From Trogon surrucura (Eukaryota > Chordata > Aves > Trogoniformes > Trogonidae): a stretch of 64,000 nt of DNA. Under the pieces are notes generated by a model. That model was given only the letters and a program-made list of their open reading frames with translations. It had not been told where the DNA came from and did not search any database. The DNA is taken from assembly GCA_020746105.1 (NCBI GenBank), contig CM036617.1, positions 142,580,518 through 142,644,517 of the forward strand, in the 5' to 3' direction. This document shows, piece by piece, positions 48,872-63,314 of the stretch (positions within the stretch are counted from its first letter, which is position 1; the number at the start of each line of letters is the position of its first letter). Both the position numbers and the translations under genes were made by a program.

Positions 48872-51800
48872 AGTGCTTAGACAAATGCAGGATTCCCCAA
48901 CACAGTGTCCATACCACCATCAGCAATGGCAGCAGCAGCCTCCTTTGATTTCTAGGATGTCCGTTCACCCTCCTACTTTCCATACCCCAACATCCAGTTA
49001 GCCCATGCAACCTTCCTTCTGCACAATCCTTTGCAAACTAGAGCTCTAAATATACACCCTCATCTCCCTAATCACAAGCATCTCATTCTCACTCCAGCCA
49101 TGTTCTCACATACCCAAAGCACACAGCATCTCCCAATCCTCTGCTCCAGTTCTGCCTCTTAGACAAGGGTTCATACTATCACTCTTGGACAGCACTAGCA
49201 TTGGCAGCAGCAAATCAGATAAGGGAATCTGCAAACATAAAATTTTTTGTGGCATCTGATCACCTAAAACTTGCAAAGCAGCCGAGTTGGAAGCATTTGC
49301 TACTCTTCTTTAACCCAAGCCTAAGAAGTAGTTTATGTACTCATTAGTGAGACGGCAGCCACAGGATGGGATTCCCAGTGCTAATGATGAAATCACCCCC
49401 AGAATCAAACGGTTCCAGCTGTCCAACAGTGCCCAGCAACACTCACCTGGGAGGGCAAGGCAGTAAATGAAGAGCACTGTGTCCAACAGAAATTAAAGAG
49501 CTGATGTAGACATGCTGATATATCCAGCCTGTAATACTGGGTAAATTTGGTGTAATACCTTGTAAAAATCTGTCTGTCCCTTCCAAATGCTCATGCTTGT
49601 AGCTAAGCTAGTTACTGAGCTTAAGGGGACTCAGATGTAAGTAATTAACATCCTAGCCCTGTTAACATTCCACTTTCATTCTGGTGAAGCATCACATTGT
49701 AAAGCAGACAACAATGAAAAGCACATCCATTTTCAAATTATTTAAATGTATTAATCATACAAGCTGGGATGGATTTTAATTAATCATTTCTTAACTTGTG
49801 TATAAGGGGAGGGATTAGCTGACAGAACTGTGCAATGTCACTGCCAAAAGACCCGGCTCTTTTAATAACTGTGTATGAAATTAGAGGGGAAAAAAAATCT
49901 TTAACTTAGTGACCAGGCCAAAACGTATTTTTACAGCTGCCAAGGTTCTCATTGAAGATATAAACCAGAATCTAAAGGGATCCTGTGTATGTGTGTGTTG
50001 CATTAAGATATCCTGCACTAACATAAATTTTGTCAGAGACTTGAATGGTGGAAGGGGAGGGTGAGAGCTTGGCAACGGTTGCACTCTAGCCAGCGCTGTG
50101 TTAATACTAAAATCATTTAGGGAGACACGTTTCATGTCATTAGTTCCTGCTTTATTTAGCATGTGTGCAATGCCTATGAAGTGGCTGGATTCCCTCCTGT
50201 GTTCCTCAGGTGGCTGACTAGGCTGCGGCTGGCCTGCAAGGAGATGCTTCTCCTGTGAGTAAGCACAAGGACACACCACAGTCTCTCATCATCTGCGCTG
50301 GGATCTGAAGCATCTTGTAAGAACTCAGCAAGCCCCCTGCACCTGAAAGCAGGGATTCAAAGTTAGCTTAGGCTGATCTAAAACTGTGACAAAGCAGAAG
50401 GAGGCTGTCCTGCCTTAGACTATGACACAGCACCCTGAATAATTCCTTGTCCTCAAGGTCAGTGTGCTTTTACGCTGGGAGCCTTGGTGAACCCAACAGC
50501 TGACCTGTTGACCCAGTGTATGTCCCCATGTCTAGCCCACTTGAACTTGAGGAGCTGTTCTCTGAGTAATGTTCCCCCCAATATTTACCAACTATCTTAT
50601 TTTTGTGCAGACTGGTGTTGATTGTCCTATCCCTTGCAGTCTCCACTGAAAAACAGAAGACAGCCGTCACTCTCTGGGACTACACTGACACTGTTCAAAA
50701 TTACTGAAGTCACTATTGCATACACTACTGCCTGCTGAAACCTACACAGGCATTAACAGCAGAAATATTTTAAAGTCTTGAAGCTGTTTGCCTTTTAGTA
50801 GCTGGACTTGATGCACTACCTATTGCTCACAGGTCTCTCAAGTGGGAATGATTTTCAGGCAGTAATGTTTTGTCCAAATCCAAATTTAATGGAAAGATCT
50901 GACTTTCTATGGTCTGTCCAAACACCTCCACCTATAGAACAAATCTTCTTTTATTGAAGCATTTTCTTTCTTAGGGGACATATTTCCTTTCCATTCTGCC
51001 ATACAAGCTCCAAGAATGATCAAAGTCTCAAATGGAATCCCAGCTGAAAGTAGTTACAAGAAACTGGAGATAATAAACCAAATATTGTAAGACTTCTGAA
51101 AAGAGCAATCAGGAAATATCTTTGCAAGTCCTTTATAAAGCTTATTTAGTACATCTATTACACAAGCTCTGAAGATCTAGTGTCATAACTCTCCAAAAGT
51201 ACCATAATACTGTTTCCACTTAGAGAATTTCAGCAAATTTTGCAAATAAACAAATGGCTTCATGACATGTATTAAATTCAAACTGAACAAGATGAAGATA
51301 CCAGAACAAAACAAAGTACACAATAATAGTTGCAGATTCTAAGTCACAGTTTATAAATTACAATTTATAAATCACAGATTGTAAATCATCATTGTCCTTC
51401 AAAATCTCCCACACAGATTTTTGAATTTCATTTCTGATGCTGATGGCCTAATCTGCATTCAAATCATCACTTGGCACTTGTAACAAATTTTTAAAATTAA
51501 TAGAAAAATCAATATTAACTTTTTCTATTAATTATGTTAGAAAATACTATGCAACATTTGAAATATACCCTGTCAGATGAACAGAAATCCAATGTAGCCC
51601 ATTCCTTTACAGTGTATTTCTCCTACTTTTAACAAACAAGTAATATGAAACATATCTGGGAGGGCAACTGGTATTGTAACATGTTTTCCTGGAGAAAGGA
51701 ATAAATTGGATTTTTTTTTCTGCAGATTGAATCCGAAGCACATTTGAAAAATGGTCAGGAGCCATATGTCTGAAATCCTCAAGGAATATTAAGGCTAAGA

Positions 51801-54800
51801 GGCTAAATGTCTGTGTCTGAGATGCTCTGGAGGATGCAGATTGGCTAAATGATGTCCAGCCTTTGAAATTCTGGATATACTCCAACTTGGTGCTTGGACA
51901 AAAAGGCCTTAATGAGTTTTTGGTATCTATTGTTCAACAGAAAATCTTGAGCTGGGTAAAAGATGGATGTAATTTGTGAGGAACTAAACCTAAGGCAGCA
52001 GCTCTTGCCCTTACATGCACTTCTTCAAAGGCTTCCTGTGAAGCCTTGAAGATCAAGGAAAAGGGAAAGATCAAGGAGAAGGGAATGAACTATCTCAGTC
52101 TGACCTACCCTTTGGCCAAGCTGTCTGGGGAGGTGGCATGTGGGGGCTTTTAAGCCATTTTGCTATCAAATTCAGCAAGGGAGCATGAGGTCCATGGACC
52201 CAAGAGTTTGGATGATATTGCTTCTGCCTCTGTCAACCTCATCAGCTGTATCGTCATGGGAGCCAGAGGATCTGGGAGGTCATGTGCTGCTGCCACTGGG
52301 GAGTTGCACTCTTTCCCTTCTATCCACTGAAAATGGATGGATACTTGAAGGTTTACCTCTTTGTTACCATCTTGGCCTCAATGGAAATGCCCAACTACTA
52401 AAAGAAAATATCGGGCAGGACTCAGGACTAAGAAATAACTTGGAGGGACTCAGTTTAGGACAAGTTTGTGAAAGACCTCAGCTCTATCCATTTGCAAACT
52501 GTGAAAGTAAACAGTCAAAAAAACCCCACCCCCAAAACCCCATGACAAATGTTGTCCGTGGCCTCCTTGACTCTATGCAGTCTGTAAAGGGTCTTTTTAA
52601 CTCCGACAGCAGAGTTTCATTGTTCTACTGCTACTGCTCATAGTTCCTGCTGCCAGCAGAACAGCAGTGGAGAAGATGTAAAGCTACTGAATGGCATAGG
52701 AAATTTTCAGTCACTTGACTAGCTGGAACACATTACACGGACCCAGAAAAACCAAAAATTCCCATCAGGTTGGATTTAATGTTGAGTGTCACCTTGAGAG
52801 GTGACAGACTTAACAGGTTTACGAAGTCCTAAGATATTTTTAGAAAGCATTGTTAAACCTCAGTGAAGAAAAACATGGAACCAAAAAGGCAGCTCTGGTC
52901 ATGTCTCAGGATAGTCTTGTGTCCAAGAGAACACTGTTCCTTACTGCCTTAAATGTCTTTATAGTGTGCTGTTCTTTGTTTCCATTTTGCTTCAAAATTA
53001 GCGCCAAAATGAAAAGTACTTTAGATAAAACAGAAAAAACTGATTAGCAAGTTCTACCAAGTGTGCAACATCCAGCCTCCTGAGCTTAGACCAAGCCAAG
53101 AAATGTAATGGAAATTTTTACTCCATATGAAAATGGTTATTGTCACAACTTCAAAGCTACTCAACCAGTTTTCTGCATACTTAATCTGCTTTTTACATTT
53201 CACTGGTGTACTCAAAATCTATTGCCAGTATATCCAACCATTACAGTAAACATGCAGTGTTTGTGTTGGCATCTGTGGCACAATTATGCATTTGCTTGTT
53301 TACTTTTTGAAGCACAAGTATGCTATACCAGCGTTCCTGATACTCAAGAAGAATGGATATTTTTGATCCAGTAAAATTTGACTGAGAGAGTTATAAGCAA
53401 CTAAAAAGCTGTGTTCACAGATGGTAGAATGGAAAGTGCATTCAGCCTTCAATGCTGCGATTTGCTGGTGTACAACCATAATAAAATAATTTTAGTCAGC
53501 TTTGATGGAAGATGCAAGTCTGTTACTCTGACAGAGTAACTGTGGAAATAACAAAAAACCTTTGTCTCTGATGTGGAAGGAACTGCAGCATCCTTTCCGA
53601 ACAGCCCTCTGAACTAAACCCACCTGTAGCCATGGAAAATGAAGGTGCATGGCTAAAAATCCTAACCTGCCCTAGGAAAGCATTTTCAGAAAGCTCACTA
53701 TTATGGGCAACACTTACTGGACTACTGTCATAAAACAAATGATGTCTGGGCTTACGGTAGCCCCAGATGTGCCAGGCCTCCTGAAAAGAAAATATAAGAG
53801 AAGGCAAGTTCTCTTTCCTTTAGGCAGGAAATAACAACAGTGAATAACCCAGCACAGAGCTGTGTTGCTTCTAGTACCTAGACCAGTTTGCTTAAAGCTG
53901 ATGTGGGTCTCTCCACCCTCTTCTGCAACTGACAGCCCCTTTGGGTCTTCCTCAAATGATCAAGAAAATCAGCCTGTAGGTTCTCAGTCCAGGTTTTCCT
54001 TCCACAAGGCAAAAGCTAAGAGCCATTCAGGTCACGTATGCTGTATTTATTATGATATTTTATTTTATTGAAAGAGAGCTAGAATAGAGCAGGGGCTGCT
54101 AGGGTAGGTGCTGTGCAAGCAGAGGAAAAAGGCAGAGGTACCTGCCTCAGAGTGACAGGGCAGCACACAACCCTGCAGCAACGGTGATCAAAACTCTTTT
54201 GTCCCATCAAGGCAAGCCAGCTACATCTTGTTAACATTTGGCCTTAAGAAGAAAGGGTTAATTGCCCTGTGTTTTTTTTCCAGCTGGGGAAGCACTAAGC
54301 CAACAGAAAATTGGGAGGTGAAGAAGGACAACCAGCTTTTCGGAGTGGGAGGTGGAGGAAGCAGCCAGGCCTTGCTATTTGTGTTTACATTTCTGTTTTA
54401 AGTCCTGTTTTGAAATAAAACACATTATTACACCTCTGCAAACTACTGCATTTTACAAACCAGCCTGGCAATACAGCCTGCCATCTCACAGAAACAAAGT
54501 CTAGGGGCACAGGTAGGAGGAATACAAAAGCAAAAGAAGACAGGCTGTGGTCTCAGCACCTACTTGTGTTGGCAGGAGCAAGTATCTGCACAAAAGCAAA
54601 ACTAGGAAACCCACCAATTTGATATACTCTCCAAACTGCAGCTTGATTCCGTCAAGGCTCCTTTCACTCTCAGCTCCTTTATTTCAGTCCTACTATGGCT
54701 TGTTTTTCAAATTGACTATTTGCTGCAGGAATTTTCTTTTAATTTAACAGGCAGCTGGAGCTTATTAAACGCGATTTTCAGCGGTAGTATTTTATATCAG

Positions 54801-57800
54801 TACTTGATAATGGCACACCTGTAAACACCCTCTATAACGAGCACCTTTAGGCACCCGTGGAACCCGCCTGCTGCTGTTGGCGTGACGGGGATCCTGGGTA
54901 ACAACGGCGCAGCAGCTTAAGCCCAAATTTTCTTCAAGGCATTTTTCCCTTGCCTCCTAATCTCTCCTGACATAATGTTGAAAGTTATTACTTGGCTGCA
55001 TAAAGAAAACCATCTGTCAATTATTTACCTGCTTACATGTGGGACCAGGTACCCAGAAGCTGTTACTGGAAGCCAAGGCAAATGCCCGGCTTCCCAGAAA
55101 GCAGTAATCCAATTGCAGTCATCTGATTCAACAGTCTATCTAGGCTAAGTCAATAAAAATCTGTTCTCTGTCAGAGAACAAATTAGATTCCTCCAAATAC
55201 CATTTTTGAGATCCAAGTCACGGCTGAATAGCCCTTAAACTTCTTCTGAGAGCTCTTGGAAAATGAGATTTTTAGCAGCTGTGAGTAAGTATTCTAGTGC
55301 ACATCTCGCTGAATAGACGTATGGAGATTGTTCATGGTCATCTATGAAGTGTGTCCTCCTCATGTTGTGTAACCAAAATGCTAACATCTGAGCTCCAGTC
55401 AGCATCCAGAGCACTCTTGTTAGAGTTTAATGCTTCTCCAGTGTTCCTGGCATGAAGACTGGACTCTTCTGAAGCACTTGATATCTACTGAAGTCTGGTC
55501 CCATTGGAGCCGCTATGAATTTAACAACAATTTCAGTGGAAGTACACTTTGAATAGAGGGCATTGGCTATGTGTGCACTGACAAAAATTCCCATATTTTC
55601 CCCTCTGCAAATAATGGGAAAACTGTACGAAAGGTTTTGTCAGACTGCTCCAAGACACCACCTGGGAAAAAAAGTCACCCTTGAAGAAACTTGTGCTTTC
55701 CTCTCTCATGACCTGCAGGAAGTTTTTTGCTAATGTTACTTCATACTAGATATTTTCTGCTGTGGCTGCTAGACTTGCTTGAGGTCTGTGGATTTCTTAT
55801 TGGGCTCCCTGAAGCTTAAAAAGAGAAAGCCAGGACTTCTTGTTTTGAGTTTGTGTGCTTGAATTTGCTGTGGCATAATCTTCAGCAGAGACTGCTCCCC
55901 TGGGCTCACAGAACTGGAGGAGGACTGAAAGCCAGTGTTTCACACTGGCAATGTTTACAATTAAAAGATATCTTTTGCTAAACAAAGATTCTGCCACTTA
56001 AAAATTTCGCTTGTGTTGTGTTAACATTTTCATTTTTGTTGTGATTTCTTTTTCCCTCTGGTAGTTTCTAATGAGAGGCTTGCAGTCCTGAAATAGAGTT
56101 GTCTAGATGGCTCTTTACTGACACCCTGGATCCAGGCTGGTTAAATCTGGTCAGCTTGGTGGGGGGTGCCTTGTTGGAGACTTACTAAAAGAAAAAAAAG
56201 CCTAATGCCCTTGGAATTTATGCTATATATTAGCTGCAATACTGCCAGACATGGGGAGGGTTAAAACACTCGCTAATAGATAATTCCAGACATATGTGAC
56301 TCACTTCCCTGCAGAAGGACTGAAAGCTTCAGGAATATATTTTTTCCTCCAACCCCCCAAACTGGATGGATTAATGGAACTGTTTCCTTGAATTACTTAC
56401 TCACAAATCATAGCAGTTATAACTTGAACTTCCAGAAATAATGTGCTAAAGATTTTGTAGAAGATAAACTTGGATTATATTTGCTGTAAATAGTGAGCAT
56501 TCATGTAGCAGTGTGTCAGCTACTGGAATAACTGCGTGCTGACCTTGGCTTTGCTGTTTTATTTGCGGATGCTCCATCTTTTCAAGAATAAAAAGAAGAG
56601 GAAAACAAACCACGCTTCGTGTTGGTTACTGTGAGATCAGTTAGGTCAGTTCTGAGCATTTTTGGAAATCTCAGGCAATGGAAGCTAAAATGCTTTTTGT
56701 GCTGGCTGGATAGGAAAAATGTGGAGCCTATAGAAGCCAGAAGCAAAATGACCAGCTTAAGGCAGCATTATCAGCAGCTGCTTCTCAGTTGTAAATAGAA
56801 AGTGCTTTTTAAGGAGGTCTGCTGGGAATACTCCTACAACTAAGTGAACCCATAACAGCGTGCTGCTGATGACTAAGTAAATGGAGATGGAGGAGGAAAG
56901 TTCAACGGCTCCCGAAGGAGTTGCCATATTTCTTTCCAGGATTTCTTGGACAGAAGTGTATGTCTAAGCTGTTTGTGATGCCTTCATAATGAGCATGGTC
57001 CTTGTGAGCCCTAGTATGCCTGCACTGCTCCGGTGTTTTGGTGTGTGTAGTGGGCCTAGCACACTTGGTACAACACCTCAGGCTCAGTGGCTGCACCTGT
57101 ACTCATAACACAGGCCTAAGCCCTGGCACCTGATCATCCATACTGTTAAATTGCTACCATGGTTCTGGCTCTGTCCAGGCCAACTGTTGTCCTCCCTGAC
57201 AATATGTGACCATGGAAACTCTTCTCTGTGTTGCAAGTTAAAATAGGAAGGGTGGGAACTGTGCTGAGCCCATTGGCTTAAGTGCAGGACAACGGGCTGT
57301 GTGCCGTTTTGTTTCAGTGTACAGGCTGCAAAGCTGAGCTAGGATGCCTGTTGCTGCCTTACAGGGGGCCTGAACAGTGGGGGATGTCCTAGACAGTCGT
57401 ACAAAATCTTCAGATTTTCATGAGACAGAAGCAGAAAATCAGAAGAGTTTGCATAAAGGATATTTCAGGATTTATGACTTCCTTTCAGAAGTTTTTTTTA
57501 GTGGCAGTTTTGCCAGCATCCTGTGTTGCTCTTGCATGCAAGATGCTGCACAGCCAATGCAACAATGAAGAAATCACTGCTTTGCTACAACTCAAGCATA
57601 AACTCTACTTACAGCTCACAGTCCAGGGATGATAATCAGAGATGCTAATGAGATCTAGATCCCCTTCTTTTTGGCTCTTAAATCACCTCTACCATTCAGT
57701 ACAGGCTTTCTCAAAACCCATTTTTCTTGTCAGTTTATATTTTATTTTTCAGAATACTTAATTTTTACCTGCAGTGGGAGAAGCTTGACAGCACAGAGGA

Positions 57801-60685
57801 CTACTGTTGGGGGCGCACATGCTGCAAATGCCATTGGAGGCAAGTCAGCCCTTTCAAAGACATTTTTAAAATATCATCTCCACAGCTTGTGTGGCCATTT
57901 GTTAAAAACAAATGGCATTTGGGGAGTCTGGAAACTAGGAGCAGCCATTAGGTGGACCTAAAATATGTGTCATCTGTTTAGTGTTGTATCCCCTTACGCA
58001 CTGTCTCTTCTCAGAAGGCCAGTCCCTTGGGATTTGTGAGATCAGAGGGAAACAGAAGACCCATCTGCAACCTGCTGATTAGCCAGTCATCAACAGATTA
58101 TCTCATACAAAGGGAGGAGGGTAATGGGCTGAGGCCAACTAAGTGCATATATGGTAGTGAAAGCACCAGCGCCACAAAGATGGGAAAGACCATATGATGT
58201 GACTTCTGGGGAGGGCACCTTTAAACAGACAGAAAAAAGAAGGGTGGGATTGTTGGTTGAGTCACTCCAGAATACTTGGCATCAATATCAAATCAATGGG
58301 TTCAGCCTGGTCTTGCGGTTTCCTTTCTTTCTGGGCATGGATCTCCACAAGCCGGAGGAGCTGGTGGGTGTACAGTATTTGCAACCGCTTTATTTTCCCT
58401 GGGCTAAAAATACTCTGCAAACTTTGGTTTTATTTTCCATTCCTAACAGCTGAGCCCTGGTCTGGAGGGAATGAATGTGTTATCCCACTGTGAAAACATC
58501 TAAACAGGTGGAAAGGACAAGGGAGGATAGAAAAGGAGGGTGGAGAGTCTGGTTTTAGACAGAAATCCTGTTTTCTTTCTAAAAACATAGTAAGGGTCCT
58601 GTAGGTTATTTTAAAACTAAACCTTGTATTCACATTCTCGTCTATTTGCTTATGTGAAAGACTGTTGTGTTGGAAGATGTCAGGAGGAAAATAGTTATAG
58701 AGACACTGTCAGAGGAAAAAAAAAATTCTGGGCACTGTGCTGCTGTTTCAGTCAGACCCAAGCATTCTGCCAATAAACTTCATTTTTCACCTGTAAGTTC
58801 TGTTATGCCAGCTGGAGTCTCCCATTCAGCTTTACCAGAGTGCTTTCTTTTCTCTTCTTCCAAGAAAGCTCTTTATGAAAACTATCCTAGTTCTAAGACA
58901 GCTCTCTCGAAGCATCTCAGTGCTGACTGGTGGTGCTGTTTCTGTAGCCATTCCTGTGCCTCCGCATAGAAAAGGCTATCAAATAGGCTGAATTGTGCTA
59001 AATGTTAGGTTTTCTACTTTTCAGTACAGAAATATTTTCCATTGAGAAGCATGATCCTGCCTGGTAAGACTCTCTTCATCCAAATCCTGTCTGGATTGCA
59101 AATAAGTCTGCAAAGGCAAAGGCTAATGCACTAATCCATTCTGGTACTGTATGTCTTTATAGAAGCTTTTTTTAGAAAAGAAAAATAAGGGTCCAGAGAC
59201 TTGTACTATACAGAATGTAATCAATAATGTTATTCAAAGTTTTACACAAAAGCACTCACACAGATCATTAGGGCAGAAACTTTAATCCACTGAGGTTTAG
59301 AAATGTGGAATTTCTTAAGTAGCACCTGAGATTTTTTTTTTTCTCTCCAAGTCTGTAGGGCTTTGTGGATTGTAAATCCTGCCGAAACACTTTTTCGCAT
59401 AAATATTGGTGAGGAAAAATAAAAAGAGGAGTAAAGGGAAGCCAGGCTGAAATCTGATAAACAGCCCCAAGATTTCAGCCCTTTCAGGGGTCACTGACTA
59501 TTGCCCTAAATTCTCCTGTAGTTAGTAAATAATTGTAAACACTAGGGTCAAAAAATGGTGCTGGTAAGAAGTACAAAGCCATGCTGGTTTCACCTTTCCT
59601 ACACCTGAGCCTTTGGGTAGGCTTTGAACTCCCTTAGACATGCCTCTTACCATTTGTACTCTTTCTGCTTATCATCTAAACAAGGGCTGGCTACACATCC
59701 TGCCTGCCTGCACGACGAGCCGGGGCTGTGTGAGTCCTGGGTTTGTCTTGCCTGCCCAATGGCAGTTTTCTGTCTTTCAGCAAAGGCAGCTAAGCTAGAG
59801 GAAGGCCAGTGGGTCGATCACGAAAGGATGGGCACTCTTTCTCTGGGAGGGAAGCACAGCTTGCAGCCTGCTCTTACGGGTGCCGAGTCTTTCTTTGCAT
59901 GACCATTGGTTGGAGTGCACTGGAGGCAGCCCTGTGGGTCTGCTGTCAGATTAGTAACACAGACAAGTGATGTGTTGGTCCACCAGCCCAGCCTCAAGAC
60001 AGCCTGCGCAGCCTTGCAGGACATAGCCGCAGGTTAGGCATGAGCCCCACGAGTCCCTGCCGCTACTTTCCAGCGCTTGGCATGAGCATGGCCTGGAAGA
60101 GCATCCTGGAGGCGGATACCAGGCTGAGGTAGTTCAATGACTATCACTGGTATGCAGCTGTCTGACAGAATGCTCTTGGGCAAGGAGTCTGACCAGGGAA
60201 AAGGCTTTCCCGTGTGACAATTCACCTGACACCAGATATGAGTTGTCCTGGTGAACTGTGATTCCTTCCATGTCTTCTGAAGAATGCATGAGATTTGCAA
60301 AGAAGCAGAGGGACTGTGGGACAAAAGATAGAATTGGGACCATATATAGCTCTTGTGGCCATTTCTACCACTGTTGTCATTTGTATGCCCTCTTTGGTCC
60401 AAAGCAGAGGGAGGACTGAGAGGTGGACTGAGTGCGTGAACTACATGATAAATGAATGGATATACTGTATTTTTGTAACCCGGACTGTTGCACATATCAC
60501 CTATGCATTCATTGCACATATTTTATTTGCAGTAACGTTGACATCAGACTGCGTACTCATTTAAGTTGGCTGTACTATCCCTGAACAGAAGGTCTGATGG
60601 AGCTGTGATATGTGGTGTTCTCCCTGCATTAGAAGAAGATCTGCGGCCTCTACAGTGGAAACTTAGGCTTCCTGCTGTTGTAGGT
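48872..60685. other. Long unique stretch, AT-rich, no gene recognised
   Basis: About 11.8 kb without a recognised young transposon. Contains a homeobox-site-like AT-rich stretch at 49640-49830, a weak second copy of the ancient tail repeat near 54037-54150, and a small CpG cluster at 54766-54915. The 167-codon ORF at 52140-52643 lacks recognisable motifs. Confidence 0.5.
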
Positions 60686-60844
60686 CAGTGGCTTTCAAAC
60701 TACTTGTTGAGGCTCGGTTTATGATCTACAGCTGTCTTGGGTAGCCGTATTAACCAAGGTCTTGCAGAGTTGTTAGTTTTACGCAAGTTTGTTTATTTCA
60801 GGACTGCCAAAGGCCCATTGGTCTGCCATGGTTGGGAACTGCTG
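60686..60844. mobile_element. hAT-type non-autonomous DNA transposon (MITE), ancient
   Basis: The 159-bp unit starts CAGTGGCTTTCAAAC and ends gttgggaactgctg, whose reverse complement is CAGCAGTTCCCAAC, so the ends are imperfect inverted repeats of hAT/Charlie style. The 8 bases outside are ttgtaggt (60678-60685) and atttaggc (60845-60852), 5 of 8 identical, consistent with a decayed 8-bp target-site duplication. It has no coding capacity. Family placement rests on end motifs remembered from hAT elements. Confidence 0.55.
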
Positions 60845-63314
60845 ATTTAGGCATGCTTGGGGTGCCATATCTGTTTGTGGGAAAAATGTGTGTGAGAGCT
60901 CTTCAGAGATTGCATCGGCTTCATATAAGCCACTGGGGCAAAAGGAAGCTGGCAAGTGAGTGTTCCTGCCTTCAGCGGGTAAATGGAGATTGCTATGATT
61001 CATTTGGACTCAACAACAGAGCAGTTTCACTAATGGCCATTAAAATGGATTCAGGATAACATAAAAACAGTATAGGTAGAACAACTGTTTGGTTGTGTCA
61101 CCATCAACAGAAATATCTTGACTTCATCCTCATTTCAAATACTCGCAAATACTGAAAACACTAGGATGTGGGGGCTGATGTTCTAGAGAGTACCCATAAA
61201 TTAGTAGTCAGGGAAATTTGGTATGGTCAAAGCCTGGTATAACCAGCCTTTCGGAGAGAAAACAGAAGCAAGTGGCTGAGGGAGCAGAAAGGAGAAAGAT
61301 TATTGGAGAATTAAAACATGAGGAGGGAAAAAAAAATATTTTGCTGCCTGACTGCTAGTTTCAAGGTTAAAGAGAAACGATGAAATCAAAGCACCCATTA
61401 ATTCTAACTATTCAATCTAACTTAGTTTGCTAGTGCTGCAAAACCACTGGTTCGCTTTTATCTAAAATTGAAAAAGCGTAATTCAAAGCCTGTTCAAAGA
61501 GAATAATGAGATAGCCTGGAAGACCATTACCTAAAAACCAGTTACAATTATATGTTATCTGTGTGGACTCAAGTTTTTATTAGCTTGCGTTTGCCCTCCA
61601 GGGCATCAGACAAAGGCCATCTATTTGTTAGGCTTTGGAGGAGAACTAAAATCAAGCTGTTTTGGACAGGATTGAGGGCAGGACTCCCATATCTCTCTCT
61701 GGGATTTCCTAGAGAGATGTAAGCATGCGTAACTTACGCAGAGACTTTACCCTGTGCATGTACTGCACCAGTGATTTCCAAATGCATGGCTACACTCCTC
61801 TGGCGTACGTAGATGTCCCTATACGGGCTGCAGCAGTAGCTCTGACTTGGCTGTAAGACTTACAATCTTATCCCAGAGAAATGGCCAACAATTTTTTTTT
61901 TTTTTTTCAGCTGAGCAAGATTTGTTGATACAGAAAAACTGAAATCAGACATGGATAAAGCAGGAGGGGGGACTACTGTACCTCCTGGAGGTTAAATACC
62001 ACTTGCTCTCACGTGCTAGTGGCTGCCTGATAATCTTGTCTGAGTTGCACATATAATTGCTGTCAGAGTTTACAGCTTGTGTAGAGGCAGTGTAAGTATG
62101 CTAAATCCAAATAAGTTCATAATATGTTAGACAGTTCAAAGTTGCTAATTCTTACTTTGCCCATTGTAAGCCCAGTCTCTCTCTGCAGCTGTGATTTAGT
62201 AACAGGGGACTGTTCTGCAGTCTCAGGTTACTAAGTCTTTGAGTAGAAAATTAATTCCTTATATAACTCAGTTGAAATTGATGGATTGATTGATACTGAT
62301 GATTTGATGTTATTCTGTTAAACTGCTTTTGCAAAGACAGAAAAAAATGTCATGGTATCTTTATTTGTATGCTCTGGAGCATAAATGAAAGACTTGATTG
62401 AACTGTTTTGTGAAGAAAAAAAGGATAATAATATCTTGGCTGTCAATACTCTTTTGTATCTTTATTGTCTTTCATTTTTTATGGCCTTTGTTGGTTTCAG
62501 TGGACTTTGGACTGGACAGTTACTAATTCATCTTCAAATCTATGCAAATGACAACGACAAGTTTGTTATGTGTGTGAATTCCTTGATCTTCTGGGAAAAT
62601 TTTAAGTTTACATTGTAAACGGTTAGTTCTGAGGCTACTTGTCACCCTTATAAAATAATCATGTGTCAGCCATCTGATGTATTTCCTTGCCAAACTGCTA
62701 ATATGAGAAAAAGTAGGTTGTGTGTGATGTTGTGTGTAATGTCAGGTAGCCCCTGGCAAACAGTGATTTTTAGTAGACATTTTTATAAGAAAATAAACAT
62801 CTAAAATGTTGTCTAGCAGAGAATGATGGGTAAAGACCAAGGAAAAAGATAGAGATGGAAAAAACCTGTTACTTCCATGTCTAGTACTAACATATCACAT
62901 ATGAAAAAGAAGTCCAAGGTTCCCCTTATTTAGGCTGTTTAGGACAAGTAGTGCTGCAGGGGTGGAGCACAGGAGATCTAAATCTTCTTGCTCTCAAAGA
63001 CTTGAAAAGAGCTCTGGAAGGAACTTCTTGCCAAAAAAGGTTTTAAGAAGAAAAGGTGAAGAAGTAACTGCTCTAGTACAGGTTCAGATCCAGACAAAGT
63101 TTAAGGTCTGTGGTGAATAAAGACAACTCCCCTGGCAGAGCTTGCAGGGGACATGGAATGGTGTCACTGTCCTGTCACCATGCTGAGCTTAAATCTCACA
63201 TGCTCTGGCTGATGTGATCAAATGAGTGTTTCTTCCACTTGATTGCTGCTTCTCTGAAAGTATCGAGCCACAGTCTCTGGGGTGAATGAAGAATTTTGCT
63301 CATTATTATTACAG
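60845..63314. other. Unique non-coding sequence
   Basis: AT-rich, with a T16 tract at 61892. No gene or transposon recognised. Confidence 0.5.
61892..61907. repeat. Poly-T tract
   Basis: A run of about sixteen T just before cagctgag. It resembles a polypyrimidine tract plus cag, but no open exon with a donor follows convincingly. Confidence 0.9.

Noticed and set aside
52140-52643. 167-codon plus-strand ORF
   Set aside because: No recognisable domain, no upstream signal and no splice context. The length is within chance expectation.
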